From UBA6663 sp044226485 (GTDB lineage Bacteria; Chloroflexota; Anaerolineae; Anaerolineales; UBA6663), in NCBI GenBank assembly GCA_044226485.1, contig JBGAGY010000009.1, positions 186,001 through 250,000 on the forward strand: DNA of 64,000 nt, in the 5' to 3' direction. Positions 8,014-16,448 of this stretch are shown piece by piece. Every line of letters begins with the position of its first letter. Positions within the stretch are counted from its first letter, which is position 1. The notes beneath the pieces are model-generated. The model was not told the DNA's origin and searched no databases. It saw only the letters and a list, made by a program, of their open reading frames with translations. A program made the position numbers and the translations under genes.

Positions 8014-8078
8014 GATCTGAAACGAAGCAGGGCCGCCACGAGCTCAACTCGTGGCGGCCCTGCTTCGTTTCAGATCGA
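8014..8078. terminator. Perfect 30-bp inverted repeat between convergent usp genes
   Basis: 8014-8043 pairs perfectly with 8049-8078 around a CTCAA loop. It sits between two convergent stress-protein genes and probably terminates both transcripts, although there is only a short T-rich run. The stem is much longer than a terminator needs. Confidence 0.75.
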
Positions 8079-8087
8079 TGGCGATCG

Positions 8088-8537
8088 TCAGCCGCGAACC
8101 GGCACCAACATCACCGGAACGTGAGCGGCCCTCAAGACAGCGTCGACGACGCTGCCGTAGATCAGCCGGCGCGCGCCGGTTCGCCCGTGCGTCGACATCA
8201 CGATCAGGTCGATCGGATCGGATTGCGCGATGCTGCAGATGACACCGGCGGCCGAACCGACGACCGCGCGCGTGCGCACCGAGATCCCCTGTTGCAAGAG
8301 GCGTTGAGCGACGTGTTCGAGGTAACGATCCGCCACGATTTGATCCTGGCGGATCTCCTGCTCGAGGCTCTCGAAGTGCGAGCCCGAGATGTTGCTGACG
8401 GACTCGAGGCGTTCGGGCAACACGGCCCTGATCAAGACCAGGCTCGCGGTGAAGCGCTCAGCGAGGCTGCTGGCGATCGGAAGTGCCCGCTCAGCGGACT
8501 CCGAACCGTCCAGCGGAACCAGGATCGTCCCCAGCAT
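8088..8537 (-). CDS. Universal stress protein, single UspA domain
   Basis: 149 residues: TILVPLDGS strand at the N-terminus and the ATP-binding loop STHGRTGARRLIYGS near the C-terminus, as in ATP-binding Usps. The ATG at 8537 is chosen because GGAGGT lies 6-7 bases upstream and the domain starts immediately; an open frame continues to 8657 but has no domain content. Convergent to the tandem Usp gene. Confidence 0.92.
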   Translation of the reverse strand: MLGTILVPLDGSESAERALPIASSLAERFTASLVLIRAVLPERLESVSNISGSHFESLEQEIRQDQIVADRYLEHVAQRLLQQGISVRTRAVVGSAAGVICSIAQSDPIDLIVMSTHGRTGARRLIYGSVVDAVLRAAHVPVMLVPVRG

Positions 8538-8771
8538 CGTGCGCACCTCCTGCGCGCCAGCGCCCGATCGATGGGGCCAGCGTAATGCGGGCTCCGTATG
8601 GCCCGCAGTAACGGATGTCACGATTCGGCCCGCAGATAGACGGCCCCGCGGCTGCATTTGTCACCTAAAAACCCGTGCTTTTCGCAACGCCGTCGGGGTC
8701 GGCACGAACTCCCGGGCCATGGCATGGATCCAAAAAAACCATTAATGAGTTCAAGTTTGGGCGGCCTTTAC

Positions 8772-8800
8772 TTGCCGTAAGGAAAAGCCGCATGTACGAT
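8772..8800 (+). promoter_or_regulatory. Promoter of the amidase gene (leaderless)
   Basis: TTGCCG (8772-8777), 17-base spacer, TACGAT (8795-8800). The expected transcription start is about 8807, next to the ATG at 8809. Confidence 0.6.
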
Positions 8801-8808
8801 AAGTACCC

Positions 8809-9591
8809 ATGCAACGAGATCAGTCGAACGCGTTTGCTCAAGCACTGCGACACTTTGGCGGCGTAGTCCTCGTCGGTATGGCGCTTGCCACCATCTTCAC
8901 CATCTGGACGCCCGGTCAGTTCACGCCGGGCGACCTGTGGGGGCAGATCGCTCAGGCCTTGAATGCCTCGAGCGAGGTGCCCGATGTGCTGGCGCCGACA
9001 CCCACATTCGTGCCGACCGAAGCTGTCGATCAACCGCTGTTCGGACTGGTGTCGGGGCACAAGGGCAACGACTCGGGCGCGGTGTGCCCGGATGGGTTGA
9101 CCGAGGCCGCTGTCAACCTGGATATCGCGATCCGGGTCAAAGCCGGGCTCGAAGCAAATGGCTTTCGGGTGGAACTGCTCGACGAGTTCGACAAACAGCT
9201 CGAGGGTTTTCGGGCGGTTGCGCTGGTTTCGATTCACAATGACTCGTGCGAAGACTACGGGCCGACGGCCACCGGCTTCAAGGTTGCCGGAGCGCTCGAG
9301 ACCGGTGCGCGTGAGAAGTCTTCGCAACTTGTCGCCTGCCTGACGGATCGGTATGCGGCTGCCACCGGCCTGGCGTTCCACGAGAACACCGTGACGCGCG
9401 ACATGACCGAGTACCACTCGTTCTATGAGATCAACGGCGAGACGCCGGCAGCCATCATCGAAACCGGCTTCCTGTTGCTCGATCGCCCGATCCTGACTGA
9501 GCAACCTGAGCGAGTGGCTCAAGGGATCATCGACGGCCTGATTTGTTACGCGCGGGGCGAGCCAGTGGAGGCCCCGACGCCGGTTCCCTGA
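8809..9591 (+). CDS. Membrane-anchored N-acetylmuramoyl-L-alanine amidase (Amidase_3 type)
   Basis: 260 residues. A hydrophobic segment at about 17-36 anchors the protein, followed by a Pro/Thr-rich linker and an extracellular Amidase_3-like domain. Putative zinc ligands are H84 (GHKGNDSG), E99 (LTEA) and H143 (SIHNDS); the catalytic Glu is E218 (IIETGF). This is the AmiC/CwlM fold that cleaves the MurNAc-L-Ala bond of peptidoglycan. The domain ends with a short Pro-rich tail and has no extra cell-wall-binding module. No Shine-Dalgarno is visible and a promoter ends at the start codon, so the mRNA is probably leaderless. Confidence 0.85.
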   Translation: MQRDQSNAFAQALRHFGGVVLVGMALATIFTIWTPGQFTPGDLWGQIAQALNASSEVPDVLAPTPTFVPTEAVDQPLFGLVSGHKGNDSGAVCPDGLTEAAVNLDIAIRVKAGLEANGFRVELLDEFDKQLEGFRAVALVSIHNDSCEDYGPTATGFKVAGALETGAREKSSQLVACLTDRYAAATGLAFHENTVTRDMTEYHSFYEINGETPAAIIETGFLLLDRPILTEQPERVAQGIIDGLICYARGEPVEAPTPVP

Positions 9592-9745
9592 TCCGCGGCA
9601 CGGTTCGTGTACTGCGGAACAGGATAAGACGCCGTCTTGTTGGCCTGATTTGTACTGTTCCGCCGCTTTGGCGCACTCGCAAGGCTTCGCCGTTCTGAAG
9701 CTGCCTGCGGCGCGGCCTGGCGCAGAGACCGCCGTAGCCGAGGAT

Positions 9746-11941
9746 ATGGACAGCCTTCCCACGACTCTTCCCGATCCCGCCGAGCAGGCCGCCCCCGCGC
9801 CCAATGTCGCGCCCGGTCTTATGCCGTTCGACTCATTGGCCGACATCTCGCCGCAGGGCGTCTTCACGGCGACGCCTGATGGGCACCTGGTGTATGTCAA
9901 CGCGGCGTTGGCCAAGATGCTGGGTTACGAGACCCCGGCCGAATGCCTGGCCAGCCCGACCGTCTCCAACAGCCGACTCTCCATCGAGCCTGAACAATAC
10001 GAGGCGTTCGATCGCGCGCTGCGTCGACAGGGCCGCGTGCGCGACTACGAAGTGATCTGTTGCGCGACGAACGACCGACGGCTGTGGGTCAGCCTGAGCG
10101 CCAGGCTTGAGACCGATGCGACCGGTCGCGTCACCGGCATCGCCGGCATCGTCGAAGACGTCACGGCGCGCCGCCGCACCCAGGCCCAGATCGAGCGACA
10201 ACTTCAAGAGTCTGAGGCACTGGCCGTCATCAGCCAGGCGCTCAACGAGACCCACAACCTCGACGATATCCTGCGCATGATCGTCGACGCCGCCCGGCAG
10301 ATCATCCCCAAAGCCGAGCGCGCCGTCATCCATCTCGTCGACGAGAACGCCTCGGCGTTGCGGTCGGCGGCGGTGGCCGGGTACGACAAGGCCGGCCGAA
10401 GCGAGATCACGATGCGGCCGGGCGAGGGCGTGGCGGGGCGGGTCATGAGCGAGGGCGTGCCGATCAACATCGGCGACATCCGCAGCGATCCGCGCTACAT
10501 CACCCTGGGGCGCGTGCCGACGATTCGTTCATTGCTCGTCGCGCCGGTGCAGTCGAAGCAGCGACGGCTCGGCACCATCAGCGTCTTGAGCGACACTGTC
10601 GATGCATTCGGCGAAGATGACGAGCGCCTGCTCAAAGCGCTCGGCATTCAGGCAGCCCTGGCTATCGAGAACGCGCGACTGCTGACGGCCGAGAGCAACG
10701 CTCGCCAGGAAGCCGAGGTGCTCGGCGAGATCGGCTACATCCTCAGTTCGACACTCGACCTCGACGTCGTGCTCGAACGTCTGCTCGAGCAGATCGCGCG
10801 GCTTGTGCCCTACGACGTCGTGCGTCTGATGCTGGTCGAACACGGCCACGCCCGCACCGTGCAACTGCGTGGCGCCGAGTATCTCTACGCCAGCGACGGT
10901 GAAACGCCGCGCCACCTTGTGCCGCTCGACATTCAGCGCGTGCCCGTCCTGCGCGGCCTCGCCGCCACCGGCCAGCCGCTGGCCATCGCCGACATCTATG
11001 CCGACCCCGATTGGGCGCCCGAGCTTGCCTCGGCATTGACCCGCTCGTGGCTCGGCGGCCCGATCGTCACCCGGCGCGACGGGGTGGTGGCCTTCATCAT
11101 GCTCGAGAAGACCCAGCCCGGCTTCTACGCCGCCCGCGACGCTCAGCGCGTCGGCCTCTTCCTGGGCCCGGCCGCGCTGGCCGTTCAGAACGCGCGCCTG
11201 TACGCGGATCTGGGCAAGTCGCTGCACTACGAGCAATCGATGCGTACCCGCCTCGTGCAGACCGAGAAGCTGGCGGCCATGGGCCGGCTCGTCGCCTCAG
11301 TGGCCCACGAGCTCAACAACCCGCTGCAGGCGATCCAGAACTCGCTCTTCCTCGTGCGCGAGGAGAACACGCTCGGGCCGCAGGCACGCGAGGATCTTCA
11401 AGTGGCGCTGACCGAGGCCGACCGCATGGCCGATCTCATCAGCCGACTGCGCGAGACCTATCGGCCGGCCAGCGCCGAGCAATTCAAGTTCGAGTCGATG
11501 AACGCGTTGGTCGAGGAGACGCATCGCCTCATCGCCACGCACCTGCGACATCGCAACATCGCCTTCGCTTTCGAGCCGGATCCATCGTTGCCACGCATGC
11601 TCGTGATCCGCGATCAGGTCAAGCAGGTGCTGCTCAACCTGTGTCTGAACGCCGTAGAGGCGATGCAGCCGGGCGGCCAACTGCGCATCGAAACCGGGTT
11701 CAACGCGATGACCGGCGAGGTCATGACGGCGATCACGGACACCGGCACCGGCATCAATCCGACCGATATCCCCTCTATTTTTGACCCCTTTTTTACGAAA
11801 AAGGAAGGCGGGACCGGTTTAGGATTGTTCATAACGTACGAGATCATCCAGCGCCACAGCGGCCGGATCGAGGTCGAGAGCGAGCTCGGTCTGGGAAGCA
11901 CGTTCAGGGTGTGGCTGCCGGCGGTCGGGGCGGCTCAGTAG
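9746..11941 (+). CDS. PAS-GAF-GAF sensor histidine kinase
   Basis: 731 residues from ATG 9746. In order: PAS (about 30-140; PQGVFTATPDGHLVYVNAA), GAF 1 (about 155-310), GAF 2 (about 320-480), HisKA with H521 (ASVAHELNNPL) and HATPase_c (NLCLNAVEAM, DTGTGI, GGTGLGLFITYEI). No membrane segment, so cytosolic. The HELNNPL motif places it with NtrB/HPK4-like kinases. The OmpR-type regulator at 12145 follows on the same strand and is the likely partner. An in-frame TTG at 9650 would add 32 residues without domain content; ATG 9746 has a GAGGA just upstream, which is close, so the start is not certain. Confidence 0.9.
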   Translation: MDSLPTTLPDPAEQAAPAPNVAPGLMPFDSLADISPQGVFTATPDGHLVYVNAALAKMLGYETPAECLASPTVSNSRLSIEPEQYEAFDRALRRQGRVRDYEVICCATNDRRLWVSLSARLETDATGRVTGIAGIVEDVTARRRTQAQIERQLQESEALAVISQALNETHNLDDILRMIVDAARQIIPKAERAVIHLVDENASALRSAAVAGYDKAGRSEITMRPGEGVAGRVMSEGVPINIGDIRSDPRYITLGRVPTIRSLLVAPVQSKQRRLGTISVLSDTVDAFGEDDERLLKALGIQAALAIENARLLTAESNARQEAEVLGEIGYILSSTLDLDVVLERLLEQIARLVPYDVVRLMLVEHGHARTVQLRGAEYLYASDGETPRHLVPLDIQRVPVLRGLAATGQPLAIADIYADPDWAPELASALTRSWLGGPIVTRRDGVVAFIMLEKTQPGFYAARDAQRVGLFLGPAALAVQNARLYADLGKSLHYEQSMRTRLVQTEKLAAMGRLVASVAHELNNPLQAIQNSLFLVREENTLGPQAREDLQVALTEADRMADLISRLRETYRPASAEQFKFESMNALVEETHRLIATHLRHRNIAFAFEPDPSLPRMLVIRDQVKQVLLNLCLNAVEAMQPGGQLRIETGFNAMTGEVMTAITDTGTGINPTDIPSIFDPFFTKKEGGTGLGLFITYEIIQRHSGRIEVESELGLGSTFRVWLPAVGAAQ

Positions 11942-12144
11942 AGTCGGCGGTTCGATTGAGCCGGCGGCTCACTCAAGCCGATGGGTATGGCGGGATGCGA
12001 CCTGGAGTTGACAGAAGGCCGACGCAGAACACGTGCACACTCGTTCGTGTCTATGCGACAGGCGCCAACAAAGTCCAACTCTGGCCCGACACTTGCAAGG
12101 ATGGTCGGCAATGCTGACCACGGCTCAGGCCGGTGAGGTGAATG

Positions 12145-12945
12145 ATGACGATTTCCGGACGTGTACTCCTGATTGAAGACGAGAACAGCCTGCGCCAGAC
12201 GCTCACCCGCATCTTGCGATCCGCGGGCGCCGAGGTGACCGCCGCGGCCAATGGGCCCGAGGCCCTGCAACGCCTGGGTAACTCCAAGTACGACCTGGTG
12301 TACCTGGACATCCATCTGCCCGAGATGGACGGACTGCAGGTGCTCCGTGAGATCCAGAAGTTCGGCCAGACCATGCCAGTCGTGCTCTTCACGGCGCATG
12401 CCTCCCTGGAGACCGCAGTCGAGGCGATGCGCCTTGGCGCGACCGATTACCTGTTGAAGCCGCTCAATCCCGAGGCGCTGCTCTCGCGGACCGAGTCCCT
12501 GCTCAAGCGCCAGTCGCTCGAACGGCGACGCCGCGAGCTCAGCAGCCAGATCACGAACCTGCAAGACGAGCTGCGTCGCCTCGAGGGCGATGCGAGCGTC
12601 ATCGCCGACAAGGTCGTGCAGGTGCCGGTGAGCGATCGCTTCCTCAAGCGCGGCGGCCTGATCGTCGACCTGCAGGCGCGTCGCACGACCTTCACCGAGC
12701 GCGAAGTGCAGTTGCCTCCCGCGGCGTTCGACTACCTCGTTGTGCTCACCCGCCATTCGCCCGACGTCGTCGATTATCAAACGCTGGTGACCGAGGCCCA
12801 GGGCTATCAGACCGATCGACGCGAGGCGCAGGAGCTGGCCAAGTGGCACATCCATGAGTTGCGCGACTCGCTTGAGCCTGATCCGGGCAACCCGCGCCAT
12901 GTGCTCAACGTGCGCGGCGTCGGCTATCGCCTGATCGTTGACTGA
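12145..12945 (+). CDS. OmpR-type response regulator with long coiled linker
   Basis: 266 residues. Receiver (5-117) with phospho-acceptor D55, Thr in LFTAHA and Lys in YLLKPLN; then a charged, probably coiled-coil linker (about 120-150, RRRRELSSQITNLQDELRRL) and a C-terminal OmpR/PhoB winged helix (about 170-264, ending NVRGVGYRLI). The linker is longer than usual for OmpR proteins and the receiver motifs recall NtrC-type proteins. GAGG at 12135-12138 lies 6 bases before ATG 12145, which is preferred over ATG 12142. Likely phosphorylated by the PAS-GAF kinase upstream. Confidence 0.88.
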   Translation: MTISGRVLLIEDENSLRQTLTRILRSAGAEVTAAANGPEALQRLGNSKYDLVYLDIHLPEMDGLQVLREIQKFGQTMPVVLFTAHASLETAVEAMRLGATDYLLKPLNPEALLSRTESLLKRQSLERRRRELSSQITNLQDELRRLEGDASVIADKVVQVPVSDRFLKRGGLIVDLQARRTTFTEREVQLPPAAFDYLVVLTRHSPDVVDYQTLVTEAQGYQTDRREAQELAKWHIHELRDSLEPDPGNPRHVLNVRGVGYRLIVD

Positions 12946-12963
12946 CCGCACTGATCGAAACAC

Positions 12964-12997
12964 AACGGGCGCTCGTGAAAACGAGCGCCCGTTTTTT
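12964..12997 (+). terminator. Intrinsic terminator after the OmpR-type regulator
   Basis: 13-bp perfect stem (12964-12976 with 12981-12993), GAAA tetraloop, followed by a run of T. It can also end the convergent hydrolase transcript. Confidence 0.92.
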
Positions 12998-13013
12998 GTT
13001 TCGCAGCCCGGTT

Positions 13014-13880
13014 TCAGGCCGGCGCCGACTCGGATTCCAGGTTTGAGCGCAGCGTTGAGGCAAAAGCTTCGGGCTGGTCGAGGAAACCGCCGTGATGGCC
13101 CGGGAAGGTCCTGAGGTCACAGCCGACACGCTCGGCCAGGACCCTGTCGGCCTCGACATACCAGGCACGTTTCTTCAGACCCCACTCGCTGACGGCGACG
13201 ACCAGACGAACGCCGCCACGCTTGAGCGCTTCGATGTCGGGCAGGTAGTTCGTGACGGGCAGCAACTCCCAGCGGGTCAGGACCTCGGTGGCGGTGCGAT
13301 CGCTGAGATACGACTCGCCGCTCGTCTTGCGATGAGCATTAACCTCGCGGGTGGCATCGATCAACGCGCGCACGGGCAATTGAGCGCCGAGCATGAATTG
13401 CAGAGCCGCCCAGGTCGGACCGAACCGGAACGAGGTCAGGTACACCTCGGCGAAGAACCGCTGCCAGCGTTCAGCCTTTGGGTGCAGACGCGCCAGCGGC
13501 GCTTCGTGCGCCACGACGACGCGCGCATGATCGGGATGACGGGTGGCCAGGTCGAGCGCGATGACGGCGCCGCTGCTGTTGCCGAAGACGTGGGCCGATT
13601 CTTCGCCGACGGCCCGTAAGATGGCCACGGCATCGTCGCTCTGTTGCTGGATCGTGAAATTCTGCGGCGCGTTCATTGTGCTGCGGCCATTAGCGCGGCG
13701 GTCAAACGTGATGACGCGAAAGCGGGTCGCAAGCAGCTCCGCGACTCTCGCGTATTGCCAGCCGTCGCCGCCGCCGGGCGCGATCATCAGCAGGGGCTCG
13801 CCAGAGCCGCGCACTTCAAAGAAGAGTTCGTCGCCGGCGACGGCCACGCGGCCGGTGCGCGGATCTTGAGAGGTGGACAT
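13014..13880 (-). CDS. Alpha/beta hydrolase
   Basis: 288 residues from ATG 13880. The nucleophile elbow is G100-N-S102-S-G104; an oxyanion segment precedes it (MIAPGGGDGW), and a catalytic His is expected in FPGHHGGFLDQP near the C-terminus. This is the fold of epoxide hydrolases, haloalkane dehalogenases and small esterases; the substrate cannot be read from sequence. GAGGAA precedes ATG 13880 at a good distance; a GTG at 13913 overlapping the TetR stop is an alternative. It is downstream of, and probably controlled by, the TetR gene in one operon, a common arrangement for detoxification enzymes. Confidence 0.88.
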   Translation of the reverse strand: MSTSQDPRTGRVAVAGDELFFEVRGSGEPLLMIAPGGGDGWQYARVAELLATRFRVITFDRRANGRSTMNAPQNFTIQQQSDDAVAILRAVGEESAHVFGNSSGAVIALDLATRHPDHARVVVAHEAPLARLHPKAERWQRFFAEVYLTSFRFGPTWAALQFMLGAQLPVRALIDATREVNAHRKTSGESYLSDRTATEVLTRWELLPVTNYLPDIEALKRGGVRLVVAVSEWGLKKRAWYVEADRVLAERVGCDLRTFPGHHGGFLDQPEAFASTLRSNLESESAPA

Positions 13881-13909
13881 GATCAGTTCCTCGTGTCGCG
13901 CCAGAGCGC

Positions 13910-14620
13910 TCACGGCTGCGACGGCGGGGCGCCGAAGAGCCAGTTGTTGAACGTCGCAGCATCCGGGCGTTCGAAGAAGGGCGGGGCGCGGAGCACGCGT
14001 TCGACGGCGTCGGCGTAGGCCGCATATGTGTCGACGATCGCGGCAACCGCGCCGTCACGATCCGGGCTTTGGCGCGCCGCAAGCATTTGACGTGTGACGG
14101 TCACGCCCAAACTGCGCATCAGGGCAAGGACGATCTCGGCGGCCTGCGCGGGGAAGGCGGCGTCGAGTGTGCCTTCGCGGGCGCCCTGTTGGATGATGCG
14201 GGTCAGTAACGGCAGCCGGCGGAACGCCAGCGCTTCCTCGACCTTCTCGCGGACCAGGGCGTTGTCGTCGGTGAGCCAGACCTGCGCCAACTCGTCGATG
14301 AACGCCTGCTGGCTGACGCGTGCCTGTTCGAGTGTGGTGAAGAAGCGCCTCAACTTGTCGACGCCCGAGAGGGCGGGGTCATCGACGAAGGCCTGGATCG
14401 GAACCTCGACGCCCTCCTGAATGCGCTCGATCAGGGCCGTCAAGACGGCGGCCTTGGATGGGAAGTAATGGAAGAACGCCCCACTCGACATCCCCAGAGC
14501 GCCGTGGATGTCCTGGATCGTCATGCGCTGAAAGCCCTTGGTGTAGATCAGGCGCTGGGCTGCATCCAGGATCTCGGTGCGTTTGCGAGCAACTTCTTCA
14601 GGCTTAACTGTGCGTGCCAT
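13910..14620 (-). CDS. TetR family transcriptional regulator
   Basis: 236 residues. The N-terminal TetR helix-turn-helix (about 12-60) is clear: RTEILDAAQRLIYTKGFQRMTI, then GALGMSSGAFFHYFPSKAAV. The rest is the variable ligand-binding/dimer domain. It begins just downstream of three GTTTAT/ATAAAC half sites (14625-14653), which fit autoregulation, and its stop overlaps or abuts the alpha/beta hydrolase start, so the enzyme is its likely co-regulated target. Confidence 0.92.
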   Translation of the reverse strand: MARTVKPEEVARKRTEILDAAQRLIYTKGFQRMTIQDIHGALGMSSGAFFHYFPSKAAVLTALIERIQEGVEVPIQAFVDDPALSGVDKLRRFFTTLEQARVSQQAFIDELAQVWLTDDNALVREKVEEALAFRRLPLLTRIIQQGAREGTLDAAFPAQAAEIVLALMRSLGVTVTRQMLAARQSPDRDGAVAAIVDTYAAYADAVERVLRAPPFFERPDAATFNNWLFGAPPSQP

Positions 14621-14624
14621 AGGC

Positions 14625-14653
14625 GTTTATTGATAAACAGAGTGTCGGTTTAT
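14625..14653. promoter_or_regulatory. Probable TetR operator (three half sites)
   Basis: GTTTAT (14625-14630), ATAAAC (14633-14638) and GTTTAT (14648-14653). The first two form a 6-2-6 palindrome and the last two a 6-9-6 palindrome, immediately upstream of the TetR start. Confidence 0.6.
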
Positions 14654-14786
14654 TAATTGTAGCGGGTCTTCCACGGAGGTTCAAGCCGGTCCGATATCCG
14701 GCTCCTCCCGGTATCTCACCCCATCCGCCCGATGACATCTATCAAAACTAGTCATGACTTTGTTTCATTACAGTGGCGAGCCTTCG

Positions 14787-14815
14787 TTGTCAAAATAAGG
14801 TTGACCTTCTAATTA
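14787..14815 (+). promoter_or_regulatory. dtxR-feo promoter with overlapping palindrome
   Basis: TTGTCA (14787-14792), 17 bases, TAATTA (14810-14815). The spacer contains AAGGT-TG-ACCTT (14797-14808), a short palindrome that resembles half of a DtxR/IdeR box; a metal-loaded repressor bound there would block RNA polymerase. A separate 10-bp palindrome AGTCATGACT lies at 14750-14759. Confidence 0.5.
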
Positions 14816-14873
14816 GATCGAGCAGCACCGACTAGACTGAAGGCTGAAGTCGATCGTACTGAAGGAGCAGGGT

Positions 14874-15569
14874 ATGAAGCAGATCGGACATAGCGAAGCC
14901 GTCGAGATGTACCTCAAGTCCCTGGCGGTGCTGGGGGGAGCCAAGCAGCCAGTGGCTGTGGCTCAACTGGCCGAGCGCCTGCAGGTGACGACCGTGTCGG
15001 TCAACGAAATGCTGCACCGGCTGACCCGCGATGGACTCGTGAGCCATCAACCTTACCGCGGCTTCCAACTCACCGAAACGGGTCGCGAGACCGCCTGGGA
15101 CGTCATCCGCCGGGAGCGACTGTGGGAGCGTTTTCTGGTCGATCAACTCAAGCTCGATCCCGCCCAGGCGATCTCCTGGGCGTGTCAGCTCGAACATGCC
15201 ACGGCGCCCGAGGTGATCGAAGCGCTCGACGCGTTTCTCGATTACCCGACGACCTGTCCGCAGGGTCAGCCCATCCCACGATCCGCTGAGGACGCCGTTC
15301 ACGGTGAAGGCCGGCTCCTGAGCGACGTCGAAGTCGGTGAGCGGGTGAAACTCACGGCCTTTGACGACGAAGATCCCGAAGTGCTCGCCTATTTGCTTCG
15401 CCAGGGCCTTTCGATCGGTCAGGTGGTATCGGTCGTCGAGATGGGCCCGCGGCGCAGCCCCCTGACCCTGCGTCTTGACAACGGCCAGGCCGTCATCGGG
15501 CGCGATCTGGCGCTCACGATCCAAACCGAGCAATTGACGGAAGGCCGACGAGTGGCGAAGGGCGAATGA
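14874..15569 (+). CDS. DtxR-family metal-dependent repressor
   Basis: 231 residues: winged helix at about 1-70 (LAERLQVTTVSVNEMLHRLTRDGLV), metal-binding/dimerisation domain (about 70-140, with RRERLWERFLVDQL and CQLEHATAPEVIEAL) and a C-terminal FeoA-like SH3 domain (about 150-228). This is the DtxR/MntR architecture; with Fe2+ or Mn2+ bound it represses uptake genes. It heads the feo operon, so iron is the likely signal. AAGGAGCAGG precedes the ATG. The palindrome in its own promoter suggests autoregulation and control of the whole operon. Confidence 0.9.
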   Translation: MKQIGHSEAVEMYLKSLAVLGGAKQPVAVAQLAERLQVTTVSVNEMLHRLTRDGLVSHQPYRGFQLTETGRETAWDVIRRERLWERFLVDQLKLDPAQAISWACQLEHATAPEVIEALDAFLDYPTTCPQGQPIPRSAEDAVHGEGRLLSDVEVGERVKLTAFDDEDPEVLAYLLRQGLSIGQVVSVVEMGPRRSPLTLRLDNGQAVIGRDLALTIQTEQLTEGRRVAKGE

Positions 15570-15654
15570 CGATATTCGGAAGGCCACTCATCTTTCGTCG
15601 TTCGTCAACGCCGTAGGTATCAAGTCAGTATTCGCACGAAGCACAACGAGGCCC

Positions 15655-15903
15655 ATGATCCCCCTCAGCCAACTTCAGCCCGGCCAGCAGGCCACGATCA
15701 CGCGCATCGACGGGAACGGCGCATTGAAGCGACGCTGTCTCGAGATGGGATTGGTGCGCGGTGAAACGATCCTTGCGGAGCGTATCGCACCGCTGGGTGA
15801 TCCCCGAGCTTTTCTGATCAAGGGCTATCGCCTCGCCTTGCGGCGCGAAGAGGCCGACCTGATTCACGTGGCAGACGTGACCACGCACCTGATCGAGGGC
15901 TGA
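15655..15903 (+). CDS. feoA: FeoA, ferrous iron transport protein A
   Basis: 82 residues, one SH3-like FeoA domain: IPLSQLQPGQQATITRI, the conserved RRCLEMGLVRGE core and FLIKGYRLALRREEADLI. FeoA is a small cytosolic accessory of the FeoB ferrous iron permease. GAGG lies a few bases before the ATG. It stands 85 bases after dtxR and 5 bases before the FeoB G-domain gene. Confidence 0.93.
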   Translation: MIPLSQLQPGQQATITRIDGNGALKRRCLEMGLVRGETILAERIAPLGDPRAFLIKGYRLALRREEADLIHVADVTTHLIEG

Positions 15904-15908
15904 GCAGG

Positions 15909-16448
15909 ATGAGCTTCATGCCCGAGGCCGGCGAGCCCGTCATCGCCCTGGCCGGAAACCCGAACGCCGGCAAGTCGACGTTGTTCAACGCTCTGACGGG
16001 TCTGCATCAGCACACGGGCAATTGGCCCGGAAAGACCGTCGAGAAGCGCGAGGGAGTGTTCAAACGCGGCGGCCTGACCCTGCGCATCATCGATCTGCCC
16101 GGGGCCTATAGCCTGTCGGCTTTCACACCCGAAGAGATCATCACGCGCGACTTCATCCTCAACGCCCGACCGTCGGCCGTTGTGAATGTCCTCGACGCCA
16201 CGAACCTCGAACGCAATCTGTATTTCACAGTGCAACTTCTTGAACTCGGAGTGCCCGTGTTGCTCGCCCTCAACATGGTCGACGAACTGCCGGGGCAAGG
16301 GATGAGCGTCGATTCCGCTGGGCTGTCGCAGCAACTCGGCGTGCCCGTGGTGCCGATGTCGGCGCGCCGCGGAGAAGGCATCGAACGCCTGGTCCGAGAG
16401 ATGGTGAGGTTGGTCAGCACATTGAAACCGGAAGCAGGGCAGGTGTGA
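15909..16448 (+). CDS. feoB: FeoB N-terminal G domain as a separate protein
   Basis: 179 residues containing all GTPase motifs of FeoB: G1 GNPNAGKST (16-24), the G2 Thr in NWPGKTVEKREG, G3 DLPGAYSL, G4 NMVD and G5 SAR. In ordinary FeoB this domain is fused to the permease; here it ends at TGA 16446-16448 inside the linker that normally leads to the helical GDI region. The stop overlaps the next ATG (TGATG), so translation of the two halves is probably coupled. ATG 15918 is an alternative start. A sequencing frameshift could mimic the split, but both halves have plausible signals. Confidence 0.9.
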   Translation: MSFMPEAGEPVIALAGNPNAGKSTLFNALTGLHQHTGNWPGKTVEKREGVFKRGGLTLRIIDLPGAYSLSAFTPEEIITRDFILNARPSAVVNVLDATNLERNLYFTVQLLELGVPVLLALNMVDELPGQGMSVDSAGLSQQLGVPVVPMSARRGEGIERLVREMVRLVSTLKPEAGQV

